5,721 bases of DNA from positions 1 through 5,721 of the forward strand of contig JAHELX010000418.1 of the NCBI GenBank assembly GCA_024643945.1, written 5' to 3'. Made by a program: the position numbers and the translations under genes. The number at the start of each line of letters is the position of its first letter. Position 1 is the first letter of the stretch. The stretch comes from Anaerolineales bacterium. GTDB taxonomy: Bacteria; Chloroflexota; Anaerolineae; 4572-78; NAK82. Shown one piece after another: positions 1-5,353 of the stretch. A model generated the notes under the pieces. That model did no database searches and had not been told where the DNA came from. It was given only the letters and a program-made list of their open reading frames with translations.

Positions 1-17
1 TCCCAGCAGGAAATCAC

Positions 18-1499
18 ATGCTCGAAGACCTCAGCGATCAAGTTCAGCAACGCATGCTCAAATTGCAGCGACTGCGCGAACGGGGGATCCGGCCTTACCC
101 GGCTCGCGCCCGGCGCAGTCACACGGCGGCCGAGGCGATTGCCGCCTTTGAAGAAGCCGAGGCCACCGGCGGCGACAGCCCGGCGGTTCAGGTAACGGGC
201 CGCTTGCGCGCCATCCGCGTGATGGGCAAAAGCACCTTTGCTCACATTGAAGACGGCAGCGGGCGCATTCAGATTTACTTCAAGCGGGACGACCTGGGCG
301 AAGAAGCCTACGAAACCTTCAAACGTGACTTTGACCTGGGCGACTTCATCGGCGTCGAGGGCCATCTCTTCCGCACCCGCACCGGCGAGGTGACGGTGCG
401 CGTCCAGTCGTACCAGATGCTGGCCAAGGCGCTCCATCCTCTACCCGAAAAATGGCACGGCCTGAAAGACGTCGAAACCCGCTATCGCCGGCGCTATCTG
501 GATTTGATTGCCAACGAGGAAGTGCGGCACATCTTCACCACTCGAACCCGGGTTGTGGCCGCCATGCGCCGCTTCCTGGACGAACAGGGCTTCCTGGAAG
601 TGGAAACCCCCACCCTACAGCCCATCTATGGCGGGGCCATGGCCCGACCCTTCACCACCCACCACAATGCCCTCGACATGACCCTCTACCTGCGCATCTC
701 CGATGAGCTGTATCTGAAGCGGCTGATCGTGGCTGGCTTCGACAAAGTCTACGAGATCTGTAAAGACTTTCGCAACGAGGGCGTCAGTACCAAGCACAAC
801 CCGGAATTCACCCAAATGGAATGCTATTGGGCTTATGCCGACTACAACGATATGATGTGGCTGACGGAGCACATGGTCGCCTTCATCGCCGAACAGGCCC
901 TGGGAAGCACGCAAATCACTTTTCAGGGGCAGCAGATCGACCTGACGCCTCCCTGGCGGCGCTGGTCGCTGCGCGATGCCATCCGCGAGTTGACCGGCAT
1001 TGATTATATAGACTACCCCACCCTCGACGCCTTGTGGGCCGAGGTCCGGCGGCGCGAGCTGGATGTGAGCCCCCAGCCGACCTGGGGCAAGCTGATTGAC
1101 GAGCTGCTGGGCGAAATCGTCGAGCCAACCCTCATCCAGCCCACGTTCATCAAGGATTACCCCATCGATATCTCGCCGCTGGCCAAGCCTGCGGCGGATG
1201 ATCCCCAACACGTAGAGCGTTTCGAAATCTTCATCGGCGGGCTGGAAACAGGTAATGCGTATTCTGAGTTGAACGATCCCCTGCTGCAACGGGAGCGATT
1301 CGAACAGCAGGGGGTAGGTGCGCAGGCCGGCGACGAGGAGGCCCACCCTATGGACGAAGACTACGTCATGGCTCTGATGCACGGCATGCCGCCCACCGGC
1401 GGCCTGGGTATCGGCGTGGACCGGCTGACCATGATCTTCACGGATCAGACTTCTATCCGCGAGGTGATCCTCTTTCCGCATATGCGGAGCAAAGACTGA
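18..1499 (+). CDS. lysS: Lysyl-tRNA synthetase, class II
   Basis: This gene charges tRNA-Lys with lysine using ATP, in the cytoplasm. The 493-residue product has the usual class II LysRS layout and length (E. coli LysS is about 505). An N-terminal OB-fold anticodon-binding domain spans roughly residues 57-140 (VQVTGRLRAIRVMGKSTF, then an LGDFIGVEGHL stretch). A PLPEKWHGLKDVETRYRRRY linker at about 141-160 leads into the catalytic core. Motif 1 lies near residues 176-200 (AAMRRFLDEQGFLEVETPTL). Motif 2 is FRNEG at 251-255, followed by HNPEFTQMECYWAY. Motif 3 is GLGIGVDRL at 462-470, followed by SIREVILFPHMR. The ATG at 18 is supported by AGGA at 8-11 with a 6-base spacer. The frame is uninterrupted and the stop is followed closely by purH on the same strand. 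The gene upstream lies outside the window, so operon membership is unknown. Identification is from motifs and is very secure. Confidence 0.98.
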   Translation: MLEDLSDQVQQRMLKLQRLRERGIRPYPARARRSHTAAEAIAAFEEAEATGGDSPAVQVTGRLRAIRVMGKSTFAHIEDGSGRIQIYFKRDDLGEEAYETFKRDFDLGDFIGVEGHLFRTRTGEVTVRVQSYQMLAKALHPLPEKWHGLKDVETRYRRRYLDLIANEEVRHIFTTRTRVVAAMRRFLDEQGFLEVETPTLQPIYGGAMARPFTTHHNALDMTLYLRISDELYLKRLIVAGFDKVYEICKDFRNEGVSTKHNPEFTQMECYWAYADYNDMMWLTEHMVAFIAEQALGSTQITFQGQQIDLTPPWRRWSLRDAIRELTGIDYIDYPTLDALWAEVRRRELDVSPQPTWGKLIDELLGEIVEPTLIQPTFIKDYPIDISPLAKPAADDPQHVERFEIFIGGLETGNAYSELNDPLLQRERFEQQGVGAQAGDEEAHPMDEDYVMALMHGMPPTGGLGIGVDRLTMIFTDQTSIREVILFPHMRSKD

Positions 1500-1537
1500 G
1501 TAGTCAGTACTGTCTGCTCGTGAAGTCCAACATATAT

Positions 1538-1541
1538 GGAG
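1538..1541 (+). promoter_or_regulatory. Ribosome binding site deciding the purH start
   Basis: GGAG lies 9 bases before the ATG at 1551. It overlaps the first codons of the longer reading that would start at 1536, which itself has no purine-rich sequence at the right distance. This favours the 512-residue product over the 517-residue one. Confidence 0.6.
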
Positions 1542-1550
1542 ATTGGCCCT

Positions 1551-3089
1551 ATGCCAAGAGCCCTGCTGAGTGTTTCGGACAAAAGCGGCCTGGCAGACTT
1601 TGCCCGGGGCCTGGTTGAGTTGGGTTGGAGCCTGGTGGCCAGTGGGGGCACCGCGCGCGCGCTGCGTGAGGCCGGCCTGCCGGTAAGCGACGTGGCCGAT
1701 GTGACCGGCGCGCCGGAGATGCTGGGGGGCCGGGTGAAGACCTTGCATCCGGCCATTCACGCCGGCATTTTGGCCCGCGCCGCCGAGGCCGATATGTCGG
1801 AGCTGGCGGCTCACGGCATCCAGCCCATCGACCTGGTCGCCTGCAACCTGTATCCCTTCCAGGAGACAGTGGCCCAACCAGACGTCTCCCTGGCCGAGGC
1901 GGTCGAGCAGATCGACATCGGCGGCGTGACGCTGCTGCGGGCCGCCGCCAAAAATTATGAGCGGGTAACCGTGGTCTGCGATCCGGACGATTACGCGCCG
2001 ATCCTGGCCGAACTGCGCGGGCAGGGGACCATCTCGGCCGAGGCGCGCCGCCGACTGGCCATCAAAGCCTTCGCCCACACCCGCGACTACGACACCGCCA
2101 TCGAGGCCCATCTCCGCCAATCGCCTCCCCCTGACCACCAGCCCCTAGCCCCCAACCTCCCCCAAACCCTACATCTCTCGTTACCCCTGGCGCAAGAGAT
2201 GCGCTACGGCGAGAATCCACACCAATTGGCCGCGCTGTACGCCGAGCCGCGCGTGGGCCCGCTGGCGGGCAGATTACTCCAGGGCAAGCCGCTCAGCTAC
2301 AACAACCTGCTGGATCTGGACGCTGCCTGGCGCGCTGTCCTCAGCTTCGACGAGCCGACCATCGTCATCGTCAAGCACCTTTCGCCGTGCGGCATTGCCT
2401 CGGCCGAGCGCCTGGCGGCCGCCTTCCCGGCCGCGCTGAGCTCCGACCCGGTCAGTGCCTTTGGTGGGGTGATCGCTGCCAACCGAGGCATTGACTGCGC
2501 CACCGCTAAGGAGATACACGGGCTATTTGTGGAAGCCATCGCCGCGCCCGGCTTCAGCGACGATGCCCTGGACTGTTTCTCGCAGCACAAGCCCAATTGC
2601 CGGCTGGTCGCCATTCCTGAGCCCGTTGAAGAGACGTGGGAGGTGCGCTCGGTGGCGGGGGGCGTGCTGGTCCAGGCGGTAGATCAGGGAGATCCACCCG
2701 ACATCGAGTGGCGCGTCGTCTCCCAACGCCAGCCGACCGAGGACGAGATGGCCACGCTGCGCTTTGCCTGGAAAGCCTGCCGGCACGTCAAGAGCAACGC
2801 CATCGTGCTGGCGCGGGACAGTGCCAGCGTTGGCATTGGGGGTGGGCTGCCCAGCCGGGTGGATGCCGTGAAGCTGGCCGTGGCCAAGGCAGGCGAGCGC
2901 GCCCGGGGGGCAGTCATGGCCTCCGATGCTTTTTTCCCCTTCCCCGACGGGGTGGAGGTGGCCGCCGAGGCGGGCGTAAAGGCGGTGGTGCAGCCGGGGG
3001 GTTCCATCCGGGATGAGGCAGTCATCGCTGCTGCCGATCGCCTTGGCCTGGCCATGGTCTTCACCGGTGTGCGACATTTTCGGCACTGA
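1551..3089 (+). CDS. purH: Bifunctional AICAR formyltransferase / IMP cyclohydrolase
   Basis: This enzyme performs the last two steps of de novo purine synthesis: formylation of AICAR with 10-formyl-THF to FAICAR, then ring closure to IMP. The 512-residue product has both domains. The N-terminal IMP cyclohydrolase (MGS-like fold, about 1-190) shows LLSVSDKSGL, SGGTA at 31-35, GGRVKTLHPAIHAGIL at 59-74, NLYPF at 99-103 and IDIGGVTLLRAAAKN. The C-terminal transformylase shows RYGENPHQ at 218-225, the catalytic Lys-His in IVKHLSPCG (K275, H276), SDPVSAFGG, and the end QPGGSIRDEAVIAAADRLGL...TGVRHFRH. The commonest form of the active-site loop is KHxNPCG; here Asn is Ser, which I believe is a tolerated lineage variant. 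I chose the start at 1551, not the in-frame ATG at 1536, because MPRALLSVSDKSGL matches the family N-terminus and GGAG at 1538-1541 sits 9 bases before it. It lies 51 bases after the lysS stop. Both catalytic halves are complete. Confidence 0.97.
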   Translation: MPRALLSVSDKSGLADFARGLVELGWSLVASGGTARALREAGLPVSDVADVTGAPEMLGGRVKTLHPAIHAGILARAAEADMSELAAHGIQPIDLVACNLYPFQETVAQPDVSLAEAVEQIDIGGVTLLRAAAKNYERVTVVCDPDDYAPILAELRGQGTISAEARRRLAIKAFAHTRDYDTAIEAHLRQSPPPDHQPLAPNLPQTLHLSLPLAQEMRYGENPHQLAALYAEPRVGPLAGRLLQGKPLSYNNLLDLDAAWRAVLSFDEPTIVIVKHLSPCGIASAERLAAAFPAALSSDPVSAFGGVIAANRGIDCATAKEIHGLFVEAIAAPGFSDDALDCFSQHKPNCRLVAIPEPVEETWEVRSVAGGVLVQAVDQGDPPDIEWRVVSQRQPTEDEMATLRFAWKACRHVKSNAIVLARDSASVGIGGGLPSRVDAVKLAVAKAGERARGAVMASDAFFPFPDGVEVAAEAGVKAVVQPGGSIRDEAVIAAADRLGLAMVFTGVRHFRH

Positions 3090-3237
3090 GCGCCTGCCTG
3101 ATAGCAGTGGTTTTACCTGTTATCGGGCGGAGTTTCTGGCGGCCGGTGCGCGCCACAATGTGAACGCTGCCAGACGTCTGGTCGATCGGGTTAGCGAGTT
3201 GCTGGCTGAGTGGGAAGCGCAACTTTGGCGTCAATGA
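3088..3237 (+). other. Coding-like remnant after purH, no start codon
   Basis: Directly after purH an open frame (one base out from purH) runs to a TGA at 3235-3237 and reads like real protein. It contains the peptide FTCYRAEFLAAGARHNVNAA followed by RRLVDRVSELLAEWEAQLW, which would form a charged amphipathic helix. Codons are mostly GC-ending, like those of the genes upstream. No ATG lies in the unique part; the only one in frame (3013) is inside purH. It overlaps the end of the opposite-strand PIN gene. It may be the 3' end of a gene whose front was lost, or chance. I do not recognise the family. Confidence 0.2.
3170..3181. repeat. 12-bp perfect palindrome
   Basis: CCAGACGTCTGG reads the same on both strands. 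It lies in the stretch between purH and the toxin gene. No T-run follows on either strand, so it is not a convincing terminator. It may be chance or a minor protein-binding site. Confidence 0.3.
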
Positions 3238-3596
3238 GTAAACCCAACGTACCTGTCAATCTCAAGTTCAGGGTTTCGGCCACTTGCCGGGGCCAGGGCA
3301 TCATCGATGACGGCCACTGCTTCAGGTAGCTCCAGGGCCAACATGAGCACTTCTGTCTCTCCTGGCCCTGAGTCGGTTATCAGCGGCAGAGCTGCTGCGC
3401 TAGCAGGCCGACGCATCGTCACCCACGCCAATCTCGTCAGATCGGGCAAGTTCACCCCCAAGGTTCTGCCTGCTGTCAGTTCATCCACTACCGCTGGTGG
3501 AATGATCACCCTGTCGCTTAACGCTGGTAAGATATGGAGTAACTCTAATTGGTGTAGGTATTGGATGGGTGACGTATCGCAGATTACTTCAGGCAA
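3231..3596 (-). CDS. PIN-like toxin, DUF3368 family, frameshifted C-terminus
   Basis: This is a PIN-like protein of the DUF3368/COG2405 kind, the usual partner of UPF0175 antitoxins and a predicted metal-dependent RNase toxin. The visible PIN acidic residues are Asp7 in CDTSPI, Glu39 in PPAVVDEL, Glu80 in GPGETEVLMLALE, and Asp98-Asp99 in VIDDALA. After residue 102 the frame reads PASGRNPELEIDRYVGFTH, which is unlike the family. Removing one G from the GGGG run at 3289-3292 gives RQVAETLNLRLTGTLG followed by LLIDAK, the expected DUF3368 ending, and moves the stop to 3191 (134 residues). Even then it is some 20-30 residues shorter than typical members. The start is TTG, supported by AGGAG at 3604-3608 with a 7-base spacer. 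It overlaps the antitoxin by 8 bases, so the two are probably translationally coupled. The toxin is probably inactive unless the frameshift is a sequencing error. Confidence 0.8.
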   Translation of the reverse strand: MPEVICDTSPIQYLHQLELLHILPALSDRVIIPPAVVDELTAGRTLGVNLPDLTRLAWVTMRRPASAAALPLITDSGPGETEVLMLALELPEAVAVIDDALAPASGRNPELEIDRYVGFTH

Positions 3597-3840
3597 GGCG
3601 TGTCTCCTGTTGCAATTGCTCCTCGGTCAGTTTGAACGTATCTACCCCATAGTCTGCCAGCCGGCCCAGAAAGACGACGCGAGGGACACCCGCCAAGCGA
3701 GCCGCAGCTCCCGAGGATAACCGTCCCATTTCGAAAAGCTTGACGGCCGCAGCCATCCGCAAGGCCTCGCCGATCTCTGCTTCGGACACCTTGAGCGCCA
3801 ACAGGGTTTCATTTGGAATGTCTAAAATGACTCGACTCAT
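3589..3840 (-). CDS. UPF0175 family antitoxin (HTH-like)
   Basis: This 83-residue protein matches the UPF0175/COG2886 pattern: an N-terminal strand with DIPNETLLAL, the core EALRMAAAVKLFEMGRLSSG, then AAARLAGVPRVVFLGRLADY, which resembles a helix-turn-helix, and a short acidic and polar tail. Members are normally paired with DUF3368 PIN-like toxins, as here. The expected role is to bind and neutralise the toxin and probably to repress the operon; this comes from family knowledge and has not been shown here. The ATG at 3840 has AAGGGA at 3847-3852 with a 6-base spacer. The antitoxin comes first in the operon and its last codons overlap the toxin start. Length and sequence look intact, in contrast to the broken toxin. 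Confidence 0.88.
   Translation of the reverse strand: MSRVILDIPNETLLALKVSEAEIGEALRMAAAVKLFEMGRLSSGAAARLAGVPRVVFLGRLADYGVDTFKLTEEQLQQETRLA
3604..3608 (-). promoter_or_regulatory. Ribosome binding site for the TTG-started toxin
   Basis: On the minus strand AGGAG lies 7 bases before the TTG at 3596, inside the end of the antitoxin gene. It is the main reason for accepting TTG as the toxin start, since no ATG lies nearby in frame. Confidence 0.65.
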
Positions 3841-3895
3841 CGTTCATCCCTTTTTCATCTGTGCTTCTCACCGCCGACACTCGTCTGTCTGTGTT

Positions 3896-3924
3896 AGTTT
3901 AGCACAACCTGCCTCGATTGTCGA
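3896..3924 (-). promoter_or_regulatory. Candidate sigma70-type promoter for the UPF0175/PIN operon
   Basis: On the minus strand TCGACA (3919-3924, five of six to TTGACA) is separated by exactly 17 bases from TAAACT (3896-3901, four of six to TATAAT). Transcription would start near 3889, leaving a leader of about 50 bases before the antitoxin ATG. Position and spacing are good, but the match is by eye only. Confidence 0.45.
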
Positions 3925-3925
3925 G
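3913..3925. promoter_or_regulatory. Possible autoregulatory operator over the -35 box
   Basis: CTCGA-TTG-TCGAG is a perfect 5-bp inverted repeat that overlaps the candidate -35 element of the antitoxin operon. Toxin-antitoxin operons are commonly repressed by their antitoxin binding a palindrome over the promoter, so this is a plausible operator. It is short enough to be chance. Confidence 0.3.
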
Positions 3926-4069
3926 TGGAACAGAACCCGTGGAGGTGAAGTCGAGCCACCCGTGACTCTTCAAGTCCCCTGGCCTGGTGGTGGCGGGGGG
4001 CATCGTAGGGCAGCGGCTGGCGCAGCGCTCTGGTCGGTCGAGCCGTTGGTGAAGACAGTGCCTTAGGCA
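3926..4069. other. Non-coding stretch between the toxin-antitoxin promoter and the Ig-like fragment
   Basis: No convincing gene or terminator is seen here. On the minus strand a short frame contains FTNGSTDQSAAPAA, faintly like the PANGSVITSAWPII segment of the Ig-like fragment just upstream of it on that strand. It could be further debris of the same protein family, but the match is weak. Confidence 0.2.
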
Positions 4070-4438
4070 TCATAAGTATCTCCTGAGTATCTGGTTGCCG
4101 GCCTGGTCGTACACCTGAGCCGTGACGGAGTGCACCCCTTCCACCAGGCGCACGGTGGGCGTGTAGGCGAAGCCGTCCGCCGTTTTGACTTGGGGGGTGA
4201 CCACCTGGCTGTCGATGATGAGCGTGGTGCTCAGCGGCTGGACGCCCGAGCCGGGAGCCGGATCGGTCAGTGTAGTGGAGATGATCGGCCAGGCGCTGGT
4301 GATGACCGAGCCGTTGGCCGGGATGGTGTCGCTGATGAGGGGCGGCTGGCCGTCATAGGTGTACCTCCCCTTTGGGGACTGCAGGCTGAAGAGGGTGGTC
4401 CACACCGACCAGTTGCCGACGTTGTCTTGGAGCTCCAC
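4070..4438 (-). pseudogene. C-terminal fragment of an Ig-like-domain surface protein
   Basis: The 122-codon open frame encodes one extracellular Ig-like module: LQDNVGNWSVWTTLFSLQSP at the front, then PPLISDTIPANGSVITSAWP, and near the end VEGVHSVTAQVYDQAGNQ, a typical bacterial Ig-like closing strand. Such modules occur in tandem in large secreted or surface proteins. The peptide begins in mid-domain: its first possible codon is GTG at 4438, with no ribosome binding site, and a TGA lies immediately upstream at 4439-4441. Upstream sequence turns AT-rich and belongs to the hic promoter. No signal peptide is present. The expected last strand after AGNQ is also missing (ILRRYL, then stop). I read it as a remnant, not an expressed gene. 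Its role in the intact protein (adhesion, Rhs accessory domain) cannot be told. Confidence 0.6.
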
Positions 4439-4445
4439 TCAGTGG
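4435..4445. repeat. Palindrome at the junction of Ig-like fragment and hic region
   Basis: CCACT-C-AGTGG is a perfect 5-bp inverted repeat placed exactly where the Ig-like coding sequence stops and the AT-richer hic promoter region starts. It could mark a recombination breakpoint, but no matching copy was found near the other end of the module. Confidence 0.25.
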
Positions 4446-4469
4446 TACTACGACACGCCTTTAGTTTCC

Positions 4470-4498
4470 TTGCTTCCCATTCCATTATCGCATATAAT
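4470..4498 (+). promoter_or_regulatory. Candidate sigma70 promoter for hicBA
   Basis: TTGCTT (4470-4475) and a perfect TATAAT (4493-4498) are separated by 17 bases, in a locally AT-rich stretch. Transcription would begin near 4505, giving a leader of roughly 80 bases before hicB. A second possible -35 (TTGACT, 4509-4514) lies downstream but has no good -10 element. Confidence 0.55.
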
Positions 4499-4531
4499 TT
4501 AATCGTTGTTGACTCAGAGTGGGTCAGCCTA

Positions 4532-4553
4532 TCGGTATGGACTTGCCTACCGA
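4532..4553 (+). promoter_or_regulatory. Hairpin or operator in the hicBA leader
   Basis: TCGGTA (4532-4537) and TACCGA (4548-4553) are perfect inverted repeats. With one bulged T the stem extends by GG pairing with CC, giving about 8 pairs around a 5-base loop. It lies between the promoter and the ribosome binding site, so it could be an operator or an RNA structure affecting translation. The HicB here is the short form with no visible DNA-binding domain, which makes simple repression by HicB less certain. Confidence 0.4.
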
Positions 4554-4570
4554 AACGATATGCACCTAAA

Positions 4571-4575
4571 AAGGA
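4571..4575 (+). promoter_or_regulatory. Ribosome binding site deciding the hicB start
   Basis: AAGGA lies 8 bases before the ATG at 4584. A longer reading from 4506 would add 26 residues unlike HicB and would have no such site, so 4584 is taken as the start. Confidence 0.7.
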
Positions 4576-4583
4576 TGATCCAT

Positions 4584-4799
4584 ATGACAAAGGCATTCAA
4601 CGTCATCATCGAACGGGATTCCGAGGGCTACTATGTGGCTACGGTCTCGGAACTAAGGGGCTGTCATACCCAGGCAAAGTCACTGGATACCTTGATGAAG
4701 CGGATTCGAGAAGCCATTGAATTGTGTTTGGAAGTGGAAGGTGGGGAAGCGGAACCCCGCGAATTCGTTGGTGTTCAGCGGCTCTGGGTGGAAGTATGA
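4584..4799 (+). CDS. hicB: HicB-family antitoxin (short form)
   Basis: This is a 71-residue antitoxin that would bind and block the HicA mRNA interferase. It shows the HicB partial RNase H-like fold signature: FNVIIERDSEGYYVATVSEL, then GCHTQAKSLDTLMKRIREAI and ELCLEVEGGEAE. It lacks a C-terminal helix-turn-helix or ribbon-helix-helix extension, so it is the compact COG1598-type form. The first codon overlaps nothing upstream, and the gene has its own promoter and ribosome binding site. Its stop overlaps the hicA start by four bases (ATGA at 4796-4799), the classic coupled arrangement that makes antitoxin before toxin. Codon use is less GC-biased than in lysS and purH, consistent with acquisition. 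The gene looks intact. Confidence 0.93.
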   Translation: MTKAFNVIIERDSEGYYVATVSELRGCHTQAKSLDTLMKRIREAIELCLEVEGGEAEPREFVGVQRLWVEV

Positions 4800-5020
4800 C
4801 CAAGCTTCCGCGTATTACTGGACGGCGGCTCATGGGTGCGTTACACAAAGCTGGCTTTCAAGAGATTCGTGTGAAAGGAAGTCATCACTTTCTCCGTCAT
4901 TCCGATGGGCGATGTACTGTGGTGCCTGTGCATCGGGGTGAGGTGATCGGCCCAGGTCTGCTCTCCAAGATTTTGCGGGATTGTGACATGAGTCGCGAGG
5001 AGTTGCTCGACTTGCTATAG
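4796..5020 (+). CDS. hicA: HicA-family mRNA interferase toxin
   Basis: This 74-residue toxin has the double-stranded-RNA-binding-like fold of HicA, which cleaves mRNA when not held by HicB. The sequence follows the family from end to end: KLPRITGRRLMGALHKAGF, then the catalytic-histidine motif KGSHHFLRH (GSH at 28-30), then the basic strand TVVPVHRGEVIGPGLLSKIL and a closing helix SREELLDLL. The active-site His is present, so the toxin should be functional. The start at 4796 is fixed by the ATGA overlap with hicB and the conserved N-terminus; earlier in-frame ATGs lie inside hicB. Its stop is part of CTATAG, shared with the opposite-strand gene that converges on it. Confidence 0.94.
   Translation: MTKLPRITGRRLMGALHKAGFQEIRVKGSHHFLRHSDGRCTVVPVHRGEVIGPGLLSKILRDCDMSREELLDLL
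5015..5020. other. Palindromic shared stop, CTATAG
   Basis: The hexamer CTATAG supplies the TAG stop of hicA on the + strand (5018-5020) and the TAG stop of the converging PIN-like gene on the minus strand (5015-5017). The two genes thus meet with a 6-base tail overlap. No intrinsic terminator is visible between them. Confidence 0.8.
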
Positions 5021-5353
5021 AATAGTATCTGCCTCCCCGGAGACAACGAGGGCATCCCGCTCTAAAAGCGTTGTCAATCGCTCTACCTGCTGGTCGGTGA
5101 TGGGGTATTTGCCTCGCACGCGGGGATAATTCAGCGCAATCAGCCTCCTAAAATCCAGATCGTGGGTGAGGATCACTTGTCCCTCTCTTCGAGCTTTTTC
5201 TATGACCTGTTCTGGGGCCAGCAGAAAAACTCTTGGCCAATCGCCAGCAAGATCAGAATAAGCAAGAAGAGTCTCAAGCCCTCTGTGCCAATATAGGTGA
5301 GACAACTCTGCTCGGGAAATTAGTGTAGAATAGAGAGCAGAGGAAAGAAACAT
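5015..5353 (-). CDS. DUF5615-like PIN-domain protein, possibly degraded
   Basis: This is a 112-residue protein whose middle resembles DUF5615 PIN-like putative toxins: PEQVIEKARREGQVILTHDLDFRRLIAL, where EG-x-V-I-L-T-H-D-x-D-F is the family hallmark and carries the second acidic site. The tail VERLTTLLERDALVV also fits. The N-terminus (MFLSSALYSTLISRAELSHL) lacks the DEN or DAN motif usually found near residue 5-8, and the region between IAL and the tail is shorter than usual. It may therefore be an inactive or hybrid copy. The ATG at 5353 has only a weak ribosome binding site (TGAG) and lies inside the former Rhs reading frame. No DUF433-type antitoxin is next to it in the window. Length is normal for the family. 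Mut7-C RNase is a less likely alternative. Confidence 0.55.
   Translation of the reverse strand: MFLSSALYSTLISRAELSHLYWHRGLETLLAYSDLAGDWPRVFLLAPEQVIEKARREGQVILTHDLDFRRLIALNYPRVRGKYPITDQQVERLTTLLERDALVVSGEADTIL

Noticed and set aside
1504..1516. Short palindrome CAGTACTG between lysS and purH as a terminator
   Set aside because: Only 8 bases without a loop or T-run, so it cannot form a convincing intrinsic terminator.
1536..1550. Upstream in-frame ATG giving purH five extra residues
   Set aside because: The family N-terminus begins at the ATG at 1551, and the GGAG ribosome site would itself lie inside the longer reading.
615..2138. Long minus-strand open frame (507 codons) opposite lysS and purH
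   Set aside because: It runs antisense across two well-identified genes and their gap, shows no recognisable domain, and is the expected by-product of GC-rich codon use in the true genes.
2523..3086. Minus-strand open frames opposite the purH 3' half
   Set aside because: No domain, no ribosome site, and full overlap with conserved PurH sequence.
3307..3720. Plus-strand frame opposite the PIN/UPF0175 pair
   Set aside because: It is a shadow of two genes with clear family matches; the peptide has low complexity and no known motif.
4130..4720. Plus-strand 196-codon frame from the Ig-like fragment into hicB
   Set aside because: It crosses the composition break at 4440 and overlaps hicB in another frame; the protein has no coherent domain.
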